DNA from: Pinibacter soli
GTDB taxonomy: Bacteria > Bacteroidota > Bacteroidia > Chitinophagales > Chitinophagaceae
Reading direction: 5' to 3'
Assembly: GCF_029961145.1 (NCBI RefSeq)
Contig: NZ_JASBRG010000003.1
Span: 310,001-374,000, forward strand
Length of the DNA: 64,000 nucleotides
Shown: piece after piece, positions 44,960 to 53,091 of the stretch
Layout of the letters: every line of letters starts with the position of its first letter
How positions within the stretch are numbered: the first letter of the stretch is position 1
Notes under the pieces: model-generated
The model's input: the letters and a program-made list of their open reading frames with translations, nothing else
Told to the model about the DNA's origin: nothing
Databases searched by the model: none
Position numbers and translations under genes: made by a program

Positions 44960-46756
44960 ATGAAATTTAATTTTTTAATGAAACGTATTATAATATCAGC
45001 GCTGGCTGCAATATTGGTTCTGCCTTCATGTAAAAAACTACTTGATGTACAACCCGAAAGTGTGCTTAGCAGAGAGCAGGCATACCGCAATGTGTATGAT
45101 GCAGACGCAGCCGTTTTGGGCGTCTATGGTAAATTTATGAGCCTTGCGAAACCCTATGTATTGCTGAACGAGCTTCGGGCCGACCTGATGTCGCCGACTG
45201 TCAATGCCGATCGTTTTCTTCAGCAGTTAAACGATCATACCGCCACTGATGATAACCCTTATATCGACCCAACGCCTTTTTACCAGGTCATTCTGAACTG
45301 CAACGATGTGATGGTGAATTTCGATAAAATGCTTGCTGATAAAAAACTAAAAGTTGATGAATACAACCAGCGTTATGCTGATGTGGCAACAATTCGTAGC
45401 TGGGTTTACCTGCAATTGGGTATTCATTTCAGTAAGGATCCGCAAGGTACTGTCGGTATTCCTTATATCACTAATCCGCTCACCACTATTGCTGATGTAA
45501 AAAATGACTCGAATTACAGGTACCTGCCTTTCCAGCAATTGCTGGGGGAACTGATCAAGACCATGGAGAAATTGCCCACAAAGGAGATGTATTCAAGCAA
45601 TACAACACTTATTACTAACGTAGATCAATACAGGACCGACAAATTTTTTGTCAATAAAAAAGTTTTATTGGGCGATCTGTATTTATGGAATGCCGCTTAT
45701 GATCCTTCGTCATACCGTAAGGCCGCTACAATGTACAGGCAGATCTTGTCTTATTATGATGACAAGGGTAGTGACCTCACTCAGAAAAACTACTGGAAAC
45801 TAATAGGCGCTCCCGATCCTTCCACCGGTAACCAACTCGCTGTACAATATGTTCGCTATCGTGAAAATGATATCAACAGCCTGTACGAAAGCAACACGGA
45901 AGGCTGGCGCTCCATGTTTTCACGCGGCAAGGTCAATTACGATCAGCAGTTCGACTGGGAATGGATATGGGTGTTGCCATTCAGCTCCAATTTCTCCCCG
46001 CAAAATCCCTTCATAGATTTGTTTTCCAATATCAATGGAAGCTATCTTGTGAAGCCTTCTCAAGTGGCCGTAGATAACTGGAACAGTCAAAAACAAGTCA
46101 ATCTTTTTCCGTTCGATGCACGCGGCAAGTTTACTTACAAATCAATAAACGGTCAACCGGTTATTATGAAGTACCTGTATTATTACATGGATGGAAATTC
46201 ATTTATCCCATCGATTAACGCCAATGCAAGAAGCGGAGAGTGGTGGCTATACCGGGCAGCTTCAGTATGGCAGCATTTTGGAGAAGCAGCTAACAGGGAT
46301 GGATATCCGAAACTAGGTTATGCTATTACAAACTATGGTATTAAAACTACTTATACACCACCATCGCCACCAACAGATGTGACTAATATTATGCAAACTT
46401 TTCTGCCGGCTCCCTACGACTTTGATGCGAGAAATGGAGACAATCCTCAATACAGAGCGATTTGGAGAGATATGAACGGGTTTCGGGGAAGGGCTTCGCT
46501 GCAAGCTCGCACGATTGTAGGCAGTGACAGTACTACGCAAGTAGAAAATATGCTAACGGATGAAGGAGCCCTGGAATTGGCTTATGAAGGTCAACGCTGG
46601 TCCGATTTGTTGCGCATAGCCATTAGAAGAAATGATCCATCGTTCCTGGCAGATAAAATATATGCTAAACTTTCCAAAGATAACACAGCAGGAGCGGATG
46701 CTGCAAGAGCAAAACTATTGAGCAAAAATTGGTATTTGCCATTTAAGTGGAAATAA
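44960..46756 (+). CDS. Second SusD/RagB-type glycan-binding lipoprotein
   Basis: 598 residues, longer than the first SusD. The lipoprotein signal IIISALAAILVLPSCKK precedes the SusD start LLDVQPESVLSREQAYRN; ATG 44978 (MKRIII) is an alternative start. The helical scaffold includes RSWVYLQLGIHFSKDPQG and KKVLLGDLYLWNAAY, and the C-terminus has LTDEGALELAYEGQRWSDLLR, the SusD signature. Extra loops at about 330-470 (tryptophan- and tyrosine-rich) may shape a larger glycan site. Last gene of the seven-gene operon; two hairpins follow. Confidence 0.93.
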   Translation: MKFNFLMKRIIISALAAILVLPSCKKLLDVQPESVLSREQAYRNVYDADAAVLGVYGKFMSLAKPYVLLNELRADLMSPTVNADRFLQQLNDHTATDDNPYIDPTPFYQVILNCNDVMVNFDKMLADKKLKVDEYNQRYADVATIRSWVYLQLGIHFSKDPQGTVGIPYITNPLTTIADVKNDSNYRYLPFQQLLGELIKTMEKLPTKEMYSSNTTLITNVDQYRTDKFFVNKKVLLGDLYLWNAAYDPSSYRKAATMYRQILSYYDDKGSDLTQKNYWKLIGAPDPSTGNQLAVQYVRYRENDINSLYESNTEGWRSMFSRGKVNYDQQFDWEWIWVLPFSSNFSPQNPFIDLFSNINGSYLVKPSQVAVDNWNSQKQVNLFPFDARGKFTYKSINGQPVIMKYLYYYMDGNSFIPSINANARSGEWWLYRAASVWQHFGEAANRDGYPKLGYAITNYGIKTTYTPPSPPTDVTNIMQTFLPAPYDFDARNGDNPQYRAIWRDMNGFRGRASLQARTIVGSDSTTQVENMLTDEGALELAYEGQRWSDLLRIAIRRNDPSFLADKIYAKLSKDNTAGADAARAKLLSKNWYLPFKWK

Positions 46757-46831
46757 GATATGATTTGTTAGATATTGTTGCTGTTCGGGTGGACTTGGCA
46801 GAGTTCGTTCCGGACACACAAGCAATCGATG

Positions 46832-46862
46832 CCACGCCGTTTCTACGGCGTGGATTTTTTTG
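46832..46862 (+). terminator. Rho-independent terminator of the SusCD operon
   Basis: CCACGCCG (46832-46839), loop TTTCTA, CGGCGTGG (46846-46853), then A and a run of seven T. It lies 76 bp after the last SusD stop. Confidence 0.85.
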
Positions 46863-46920
46863 ATGCAATACCAAAGGCTTGCGTCATTTTTGAAAGTCGT
46901 CAATAATTATGAAATTCCAG

Positions 46921-46953
46921 GAGGCTGTCTCAAATATGAGTCAGCCTCTTTTT
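46921..46953. terminator. Second hairpin terminator
   Basis: GAGGCTG-T-CTCA, loop AATA, TGAG-T-CAGCCTC, followed by TTTTT. One internal T:T mismatch. The GAGGCTGTCTCA word is frequent in Bacteroidota intergenic DNA. It could end transcripts from the left as a backup. Confidence 0.7.
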
Positions 46954-47082
46954 ATTCGGGTCTGAAATAGAAAACAATAAGAGCTGATTGTGGCATTTTA
47001 CTGTTTTACCCTTGTTCAATTTTGTTGGCCTTATACTTTAAAATTATCATCTGAATTGTTATAATGCCGATCAGAACTAAGC

Positions 47083-47451
47083 CTATCGCCTCCAGTAAAT
47101 AATGTGCATTGTCATTAGAGTACTAATAAACATATAGTGTCCGTCATTTAGGTCTTCACAGGGCTTGTTAATTGCAAAAAATAACAGCAACATCGATGAT
47201 ATTGACATATAGAATTGTGTAAAAAAAAGTTTTGTTGAGGTTGCTATTTTTAAAAAATGTTGAGCTATGACAATGAGGGCAGGCAGCAAAAATAGAGAAG
47301 AGATGGCCGTAAATAATTTCAGTTTTGTTATTATGATTGATGCATCGTGCATCCAGTATGCCTCACATTCCGTTACTGATGTTAGAGTGTAAATTGTCAA
47401 GAAACAAAATGCAAGATAGAAATATATGGGCTTTTTATTGCTGATGCTCAT
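47083..47451 (-). CDS. Small unrecognised membrane protein
   Basis: 122 residues with about four hydrophobic segments (YFYLAFCFLTIYTLTSV, LFTAISSLFLLPALIVIAQ, FFTQFYMSISSMLLLFFAI, MFISTLMTMHIIYW). No family recognised. It has the same orientation as the second cassette array and lies at its distal end, but no attC-like site separates it clearly from the next gene. ATG at 47451 is the only good start. Confidence 0.5.
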   Translation of the reverse strand: MSISNKKPIYFYLAFCFLTIYTLTSVTECEAYWMHDASIIITKLKLFTAISSLFLLPALIVIAQHFLKIATSTKLFFTQFYMSISSMLLLFFAINKPCEDLNDGHYMFISTLMTMHIIYWRR

Positions 47452-47553
47452 ATTATTTTGTCAATTTAAAGATATGTCCTGCTTTCTAGTCACATACCAG
47501 TACGAGATAGCCTCTTTTTTGTTTAAGTAGTTTTATTTATTCATCAATGAGTT

Positions 47554-47871
47554 TTAAACATAAACATAACGAATAGCAATCAACGAAATTAAAATAACTG
47601 CAACTGTCCATAAGTAACGTTGTAAAAAAAAAAGTATAAGTCCACATAAATTACCAATGGTCAAAATGAAAGCGAAAAAAATATGTTGCTTGTTAACTTC
47701 CCAAATCATTGTCTTTGGAATAATTACACTATCTAATGTGTATGAGTTTTGTCGTATGTAAATAAACTGTAAAACTGATGCAAGTGTCGCTACAATAAGC
47801 GCAATTTGTGCAAGCAATTTTTGCCTTTCGTCTTGCTTTAAAAACAAGCTTATTTTTTTTAATGCTTCCAT
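47554..47871 (-). CDS. Small unrecognised membrane protein
   Basis: 105 residues from ATG 47871 (MEALKKISLFLKQDERQ); the frame is open to 47946 and a longer 130-residue form is possible. An amphipathic N-terminal helix precedes three membrane segments (LLAQIALIVATLASVLQFIYI, IFFAFILTIGNLCGLILFF, WTVAVILISLIAIRYVYV). No known domain. It is part of the minus-strand group behind the second attI-like site. A shortened palindrome lies just upstream, near 47970-48000. Confidence 0.5.
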   Translation of the reverse strand: MEALKKISLFLKQDERQKLLAQIALIVATLASVLQFIYIRQNSYTLDSVIIPKTMIWEVNKQHIFFAFILTIGNLCGLILFFLQRYLWTVAVILISLIAIRYVYV

Positions 47872-47985
47872 GAGTTCGGTAACACATCGAAAATGTTTAC
47901 AATAAAGCAAATTGAGTATTAAATAGAGTTGCAAAAGATGCGTCACAGCTTCCGTCTGCCCAGCTTTTGCTAGCGGTAGGCTTTC

Positions 47986-48720
47986 TCAGCCGAATGTTAT
48001 TGGTTGAGTTATGGTCGTTTGTACCTTTTTTCCATTCTGTTTAGCTGGTTTCCACTTAGGTGATTTTCTGACAACTCGGACAGCCTCTTCATCAAGTAAA
48101 GGATTTAAACTTTTAATAATTTCAACGGCTTCGATTTTCCCTGTTGGTGCAATTGTAAATTTTAAAATCACTACACCTTTTATATTTTGATTTTCTAGCT
48201 CTTTAGGAATTTTCAAATTGTCTCCTAAGTATTTATACCATGCCTTTTCGCCACCAGGAAACTGGGCTGCAACTTCATTTCTAGCGAACTCAGCATTTAG
48301 TCTTTCTTCTTCCTCTGGATGCAAACTCCATGATTTTATTACATCTCCATGTTCGTAAATGTCATAATCGGTTGTATCACCCTTTTCATTGTAGGAAACA
48401 AAATATCCGTGAAGTCTTCCTCCGTCGTAACATCTTGTCTGACTTAAATATTTTTTTTCTTCGTCATAATACTTGTGACAGAAAAGCTTTTTGGTAAAGT
48501 TTGTGTCTGAATAAAAGGATTCCGTTACAAGCACGTTTTTATTGTTATAATCCCACACATGAAAATAGTCGTTTTCCTTTACACATTTTCTTAGATATAT
48601 TCCTTTCGGATCTTTTACTGTATTCCAAGGATTTGATAGCCGGAAATATAAAGTATCTGAAGCGAAAACCTTTGCTGAGGTTAATACTAGCAAGGCGAAG
48701 AGTAGAGTTTGTGATTTCAT
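47986..48720 (-). CDS. TonB C-terminal-domain protein
   Basis: 244 residues. The signal peptide MKSQTLLFALLVLTSAKVFA is followed by a middle region with a MORN-like toxin-antidote-style pattern (GRLHGYFVSYNEKGDTTDY). The TonB C-terminal domain covers about 155-244 (FPGGEKAWYKYLGDNLKIPK, GVVILKFTIAPTGKIEAVEI, WKPAKQNGKKVQTTITQPI). Unlike energy-transducing TonB it has no retained N-terminal anchor or proline-rich spacer, so it is probably periplasmic and not an energiser. Such domains are common in Bacteroidota exported proteins. Directly upstream is an attC-like site, making it a likely cassette gene. Confidence 0.75.
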   Translation of the reverse strand: MKSQTLLFALLVLTSAKVFASDTLYFRLSNPWNTVKDPKGIYLRKCVKENDYFHVWDYNNKNVLVTESFYSDTNFTKKLFCHKYYDEEKKYLSQTRCYDGGRLHGYFVSYNEKGDTTDYDIYEHGDVIKSWSLHPEEEERLNAEFARNEVAAQFPGGEKAWYKYLGDNLKIPKELENQNIKGVVILKFTIAPTGKIEAVEIIKSLNPLLDEEAVRVVRKSPKWKPAKQNGKKVQTTITQPITFG

Positions 48721-48761
48721 TTTTTCGAAACGTTGAATTTTAAGAAGTGTCCGTACGCTTA

Positions 48762-48896
48762 CCGCTAACGGTTTCGGCTTTCTGCTGTGCGGTTATTAGC
48801 GTTCCGTCAGCAGAAGAAGCTACTAAATATAAATAGAAATACAAATGTTGAAGTGTGAAGTGTCAGCCAGCATAGCAGAAAACCTTCTGTTGTACG
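48762..48896 (-). repeat. attC-like site of second array
   Basis: The left border CCGCTAACGG is followed by the arm CGGCTTTCTGCTGTGCGG. The right arm CCAGCATAGCAGAAAACC ends at CTGTTGTACG. The inner arms pair over about 15 positions. It is clearly of the same family as the sites in 11991-17596, linking the two distant arrays. Confidence 0.75.
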
Positions 48897-48905
48897 AATT
48901 GAGTC

Positions 48906-49925
48906 CTAGTTTATGCGAAAGGAATTTAAAAAGTCTTTTGTGGCTGGATTGTTCTCTCCATCCATTGCATATATCACAAAGTACTGATAATAGTAATTAT
49001 CAATGATTACAGATTTAAGATGTATAAGTGCTTCGCCGTCCTGAATACTTCCTATTCCTTCAAATGCCGAATGTCCATCAATTTCAATCTGTTTTTTAGA
49101 AATAATTTTCCCATTAGTATTTAAAACATTTGAAGTAAATGCTTCTGTAATAAATTTTTGAAGTTCGGCGCTTGTAATTTTTTGAAGTTTATCTTTGGGT
49201 AATTCTGAAAAGTTAATACAATATAATCCAAAATCGGTTTCACATGATTCTTTTGTTATAGTGAGATTGCCAAAAAATGGATTAAAACTAGTTTGAGTGG
49301 TTGTGGTTGTCTTTGCTGGGAATTTAATGGTAAACTTCTTTGTTTGTTGTTTCTCAATAATTTCGGGATTACTATTCTCTGTAACGGCAGTCAAAGAAAA
49401 ACTTTTTAAAAACGCATCAATTTCATTTCTATAATCATTATTGATATTACATTTTACTTCTAAAAAGTACAAACGATTATTGACTAAAAACACATCCCGT
49501 GTATATGATATGTTATTATTACTGTCAAGAAAATGAAATTCCCTTCCAGGATATTTTTTATTATTAGTTATTCTTAAATTAAATGGAATTTTTTTTTCGG
49601 TCAAATCTTGCTGAGTATTTAAAAAGAAACTGTCCAGCAATGGCAAGGAATTGGATGTAATAAAATCTGCTGGCAAATCTGCATACTTAATTAGGAAATA
49701 AAATTCATTATTGTTGTTTTTGTTTAGATAGGCGATATTCCAACTGATATGTCCAAATTGATTCGTTTCTTTTTCTGTTTTCAATAATGGCGATTGTGGA
49801 AATTCTATAATAAATTCTTGCGAAGGGTTACTGTATTTAACTGACTTTTCCAATTTTTTGTTTTGGCCGTTACATGCGCACACTAAAAAAACTAGAAATG
49901 AAAAAAATATTTTAGCTAACGTCAT
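48906..49925 (-). CDS. Unrecognised lipoprotein, first cassette of second array
   Basis: 339 residues from ATG 49925, chosen because it gives the lipoprotein signal MTLAKIFFSFLVFLVCACNG. An upstream in-frame ATG (49952) would lie across the border of the attI-like site. Two related halves are visible: FIIEFPQSPLLKTEKETNQF (near 35) and FTIKFPAKTTTTTQTSFNPF (near 190). Each is followed by a beta-rich stretch, suggesting an internal duplication of a small alpha/beta domain. Exported and lipid-anchored; function unknown. It is the gene next to the attI-like site, equivalent in position to the lipoprotein at 17767-18156. Confidence 0.65.
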   Translation of the reverse strand: MTLAKIFFSFLVFLVCACNGQNKKLEKSVKYSNPSQEFIIEFPQSPLLKTEKETNQFGHISWNIAYLNKNNNNEFYFLIKYADLPADFITSNSLPLLDSFFLNTQQDLTEKKIPFNLRITNNKKYPGREFHFLDSNNNISYTRDVFLVNNRLYFLEVKCNINNDYRNEIDAFLKSFSLTAVTENSNPEIIEKQQTKKFTIKFPAKTTTTTQTSFNPFFGNLTITKESCETDFGLYCINFSELPKDKLQKITSAELQKFITEAFTSNVLNTNGKIISKKQIEIDGHSAFEGIGSIQDGEALIHLKSVIIDNYYYQYFVIYAMDGENNPATKDFLNSFRIN

Positions 49926-49949
49926 TGAGGTGGTTGATTTATTTTCATA

Positions 49950-50090
49950 CAACTCATAAATATACGCATGTTATCTCCTTTGAAAACTTGCGGCAATATT
50001 TACAGGTTGTTGATTTTTAATTTTATGTTTCAATATACGAAAGTGTATTAATTTTAATATGACTTTCGTCAATTGGAAAATTTGGTAATG
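49950..50090 (-). other. Second attI-like site without integrase
   Basis: It aligns with 18203-18337 along its length: CAACTCATAAATATACGCAT is identical; CTTGCGG.AATATTT, TTGAT.TTTAA, TTTCAAT.TACG.AAGTG and TTTGG.TAAT are conserved, and the TTGCG boxes keep their spacing. Homology ends at the point where the recombinase stop codon lies in the first copy, but no recombinase gene follows here. It heads the minus-strand group 47083-49925 and is presumably used in trans by the enzyme at 18338-19480. It lies 184 bp from tRNA-Leu. Confidence 0.7.
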
Positions 50091-50224
50091 TATACCCCGC
50101 TTCCACACAAAAAATTACATGTTGATCGTCGTGATGAAACAGGGGCACTCTTGTTGTTTTTTCCAAAATAATGAGTAGAAGAAAATGGATAAAGTTTGAT
50201 AAGATGTTTCATCCCCTGAAAACG

Positions 50225-50263
50225 AAAAAAGCCTTGAAAGCTAATGCTATCAAGGCTTTTTCT
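50225..50263. terminator. Bidirectional hairpin terminator beside tRNA-Leu
   Basis: AAAAAAGCCTTGA (50225-50237), a 12-base loop, TCAAGGC (50250-50256) and TTTTT. On the minus strand it lies 11 bp past the tRNA 3' end and should terminate the tRNA transcript. Confidence 0.8.
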
Positions 50264-50273
50264 TTTTAACTCG

Positions 50274-50357
50274 TGCCCAGGACTGGAATCGAACCAGCAC
50301 ATCCTTGCGAATGGCAGATTTTGAGTCTGCTGCGTCTACCAATTCCGCCACCTGGGC
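50274..50357 (-). tRNA. tRNA-Leu (anticodon CAA)
   Basis: The 84-nt gene folds as a class II tRNA. Acceptor arm GCCCAGG/CCTGGGC with discriminator A; D-arm GGCGGAATTGGTAGACGC. Anticodon stem-loop GCAGA-CTCAAAA-TCTGC gives anticodon CAA. Long variable arm CATTCGCAAGGATG; T-arm with GGTTCGATTCC. CCA is not encoded (ACGAG follows). It decodes UUG leucine codons. Confidence 0.95.
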
Positions 50358-50545
50358 ATTACCTGTAAGAACTATTCCGTTGGGGGTGCAATATTACGTT
50401 GCGATTTGTTTCCAACCAAAATCTTTTCAAATATTTTTTAAAAAACTTAAAAAATTATTTGCAACAGCTCTTTTTAGGCATCAGCACGCTTCTTATTATG
50501 TTCCAGATTTTCTTCCACATTGCTGCTTGATTGATAGTACAAGGT

Positions 50546-50635
50546 AATCAGAATTCAGGAATTGGGAACTAGAATAATAAATGTTAGTGTGCTATCAGTT
50601 CCTAACTTCCAACTCCTGATTTTAATTCCTGATTG
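50546..50635. repeat. Intergenic imperfect palindrome
   Basis: AATCAGAATTCAGGAATTGG with GGAACTAG on the left faces CAGTTCCTAACTTCC and AACTCCTGATT on the right. It lies between tRNA-Leu and the KGYY-repeat gene and consists of reiterated GGAATT/AACTCC-like words. Confidence 0.5.
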
Positions 50636-50638
50636 GAT

Positions 50639-50983
50639 TTAATGGATCGTATATTCGTTCACTGCGTATTCAGCATTGGCAATTACTGTGGCGGACGCTA
50701 ACTTTTTGTGATTGTCGCCGATAGTGTAGTAGCCCTTCGCCGGTGGCGTCGTAACACCAATTGTTATAATTGGTACATAAGTAGGTCTTGCTTTATCGGT
50801 CATCGCGTAGTAACCTTTTGTCGGCCTATCGAGAGATGTAATAGCAGGTTGAGTTTTTTCCAGTTTTTCTACATTATTACCAATGCTATAATATCCTTTT
50901 TGTACTGTGGGTGTTTTTTGCTGTGCAAATGAATAACTATAACCCAAAACGATACATGCAAATGCTATAATGAACTTTTTCAT
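50639..50983 (-). CDS. Small secreted protein with KGYY repeats
   Basis: 114 residues. The signal peptide MKKFIIAFACIVLGYSYSFA leads to a short mature chain with three units, QKGYYSIGNNVEKL, TKGYYAMTDKA and AKGYYTIGDNHKKL. The KGYY tetrads start at residues 29, 56 and 83, an exact 27-residue period (81 bp at DNA level). No known domain; no cysteine in the mature part. Possibly a small surface or periplasmic binding repeat; function unknown. The signal peptide and the periodic structure make it a real gene. Confidence 0.75.
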   Translation of the reverse strand: MKKFIIAFACIVLGYSYSFAQQKTPTVQKGYYSIGNNVEKLEKTQPAITSLDRPTKGYYAMTDKARPTYVPIITIGVTTPPAKGYYTIGDNHKKLASATVIANAEYAVNEYTIH

Positions 50984-51076
50984 AAATAATATTTTGTAGA
51001 GGCAATAAGGTGCCTGTAGTTAATAATTAGAGTTAACAGTATAATGTGTGTAAGAAAGATCGCTACCAGGAATCTA

Positions 51077-51418
51077 TTATAGGAGATAGCAACAGTGTAA
51101 AACATAAAGCCGTTGTGCAGACTGAACATTTTGGTAACTGGTGAAAGTCGTTTCGGCCGTTGGTGTATTGACCAAAGACGAAATTGAAAAATTTTCTTTT
51201 ACGAAACCACTAAAAGAAGATTTGGAAACTTTTGTTTTCCCAACCGGCTGTTGATGAGCGTTTGTATTTGTATGGGCAAAAACTTTGTGATTATAGCTTT
51301 TACAAACTGTGTTTTTTGCAATTACTGCATGGCATGTAAATGAGGTTGCAGCTTTACAGTTTGTTGACGCAACAACTACAAGTGAAAGAGATAATATGAA
51401 TGCAAAAAACTGTTTCAT
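51077..51418 (-). CDS. Small secreted protein, unrecognised
   Basis: 113 residues with a signal peptide (MKQFFAFILSLSLVVVASTN, cleavage near CKAA). The mature part is polar, rich in Ser, Thr, Asn and Lys, and contains SFSGFVKENFSISSLVN and a cysteine pair at the C-terminus (LHCCYLL). No domain is recognised. Same strand as the KGYY gene, 93 bp apart. Low complexity makes the assignment less certain. Confidence 0.5.
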   Translation of the reverse strand: MKQFFAFILSLSLVVVASTNCKAATSFTCHAVIAKNTVCKSYNHKVFAHTNTNAHQQPVGKTKVSKSSFSGFVKENFSISSLVNTPTAETTFTSYQNVQSAQRLYVLHCCYLL

Positions 51419-51677
51419 TTAGAGATGCAAATTTACAACATGATATCTGTGAGTCGTACTTATGATTTGTTAAAAGCAATGTATCAATCACTTGCCACCA
51501 TAACTTATGGAAAATGATCTTTTGCAAACACAAAAAAGTAATCCGCAGGTTGAAGATTAATTGTATTTGAAAACCGCACAAATCGTAAGTTAAGCATAGG
51601 CCATTAGCCACAAGATGATTTTCTTTTCAAACTAAAATAGGGCGGGGGTTGCTTTTGAAGTCTTGACCTGTTATTTT

Positions 51678-51822
51678 AGTTGATCGTTGATAGTTGCTGG
51701 TTGTTAGCCTTTATTCTCGAGTAGTCTCTATTAAGTGTTAAATTGTCTTATATCCGGATCGTTTATTTGTTAAGAAGTCGCATAAAGTCTAGCAACTAAT
51801 AACTGTCAACTAACAACTCAAC
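51678..51822. repeat. Intergenic imperfect palindrome
   Basis: The left arm AGTTGATCGTTGATAGTTGC (continuing TGGTTGTTAG) pairs with the right arm CTAGCAACTAATAACTGTCA (continuing ACTAACAACT). About 80 bp lie between. The gap 51419-51827 contains no gene; the palindrome ends 5 bp before the next start codon. Confidence 0.6.
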
Positions 51823-51827
51823 GAAAC

Positions 51828-53000
51828 ATGAATAAACGTTTCTATTCCCTCGACGTATTCCGCGGTGCAACCGTTGCCTTTATGATACTGGTAAACAATC
51901 CCGGTACATGGTCCGCTATTTTCCCTCCCCTGGATCATGCACCATGGCATGGATGTACGCCCACGGACCTTGTATTTCCTTTCTTTCTTTTTGCGGTGGG
52001 AAACGCCATGGCTTTTGTAATGGATCGTTTGCGCGAAGCAGGAGATAAGGCCTTCTGGAAGAAAGTTGCCGTGCGGACTCTATTGATTCTTGCGATCGGT
52101 ATATTCCTCAATTGGTCACCATTTGTGCGGTGGGAAAATGATGTGCTCGTATTCAGACATTGGGTCAATCCAGACAATCCTTTAAGCGGCGTGCGGATCA
52201 CTGGGGTTTTGCAGCGCATAGCTCTTTGTTATTTTTTTGCTTCCATCATTATTTATTATGCCAAACCAAAAGTTGCGGCCATCATTGGAGCGGTGCTGCT
52301 TTTAGTTTACTGGATACTTACCTACAAGCTTGGCGACGCTGCAGATCCGTATAGCATGGCGGGCTATTTTGGAAACGCCATTGATCAATCTGTGCTTGGT
52401 GTGCCGCATCTTTATAAGGGCGAAAAAATATTGTTTGATCCGGAGGGCCTTGCTGGTGTGCTTTCTTCAACCGTTGAAGTCATCATCGGTTATCTCGCGG
52501 GAAGATTTATCATACAACGTGGCAAAACTTTCGAAATGGTGACAACGCTCTTGCTCGCAGGCTGCGCATTAGTGTTCATCGGTTATTGCTGGGATATGAT
52601 CTTTCCCATTAATAAAAAAATATGGACCAGCTCTTATACCGTGTATACGAGTGGTCTTGCCATTATTACCATTTGTTTTTTGTTATACTGGATAGAGCTT
52701 AAAAATAAGCCTGCAAAGGGCTTGAAGTTTTTTGAAGTGTTTGGAAAAAATCCATTGTTCATTTTTGTACTTAGTGGTTTTTTGCCAAGGGTGCTCGGTC
52801 TCCTCAGATGGCCGGCGGGGCTAAGCAGCGATGGTAAACAGCTTTACACAAGCTCGTTTCCATGGTTCTATGAGCATATCTGCAAGCCGCTTTCTCCCAA
52901 TTTAAAGATCGGTTCATTGATCTATGCGATCATCACTGTATTATTTTACTGGATGCTGGCTTATTGGCTGGACAGGAAGAAGGTGTATATTAAGGTGTGA
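51828..53000 (+). CDS. HGSNAT/DUF5009-like membrane acyltransferase
   Basis: 390 residues with about ten membrane helices. The N-terminal block FYSLDVFRGATVAFMILVNN and the HGCTPTDLVFPFFLFAVGNA segment with its conserved Asp are characteristic of the heparan-alpha-glucosaminide N-acetyltransferase-like (DUF5009) family; the acceptor-site His would be in APWHG. Bacterial members are thought to acetylate sugars across the inner membrane, often glucosamine. No sugar operon adjoins it, so the substrate is open. Convergent with the following DUF1254 gene across a GTAC palindrome. Confidence 0.8.
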   Translation: MNKRFYSLDVFRGATVAFMILVNNPGTWSAIFPPLDHAPWHGCTPTDLVFPFFLFAVGNAMAFVMDRLREAGDKAFWKKVAVRTLLILAIGIFLNWSPFVRWENDVLVFRHWVNPDNPLSGVRITGVLQRIALCYFFASIIIYYAKPKVAAIIGAVLLLVYWILTYKLGDAADPYSMAGYFGNAIDQSVLGVPHLYKGEKILFDPEGLAGVLSSTVEVIIGYLAGRFIIQRGKTFEMVTTLLLAGCALVFIGYCWDMIFPINKKIWTSSYTVYTSGLAIITICFLLYWIELKNKPAKGLKFFEVFGKNPLFIFVLSGFLPRVLGLLRWPAGLSSDGKQLYTSSFPWFYEHICKPLSPNLKIGSLIYAIITVLFYWMLAYWLDRKKVYIKV

Positions 53001-53005
53001 GGGAA

Positions 53006-53086
53006 ATGTACAGTGTACGGGTGCGATGTACGAAATTTATGTGAATGCAACACTCTAAACAATTTCGTACATCTAACATCGTACAT
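53006..53086. repeat. GTAC-word palindrome
   Basis: The left arm ATGTACAGTGTACGGGTGCG (continuing ATGTACGAAAT, 53006-53035) pairs with the right arm ATTTCGTACATCTAACATCG (continuing TACAT, 53062-53086). Two further copies of the family lie at 62329-62416 and 63248-63328. Here it separates two convergent genes and could terminate both. Confidence 0.75.
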
Positions 53087-53091
53087 CATTC

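Noticed and set aside
47960-48000. A short palindrome (CAGCTTTTGC...GGCTTTCTCAGC) after the TonB-domain gene as another attC site
   Set aside because: It has only one recognisable arm pair of about 8 bases and no clear AAC/GTT borders; it may be a deleted attC but cannot be claimed.
49926-49952. An upstream ATG for the first gene of the second array
   Set aside because: It would start across the attI-like border and place nine polar residues before a good lipoprotein signal; 49925 is preferred.
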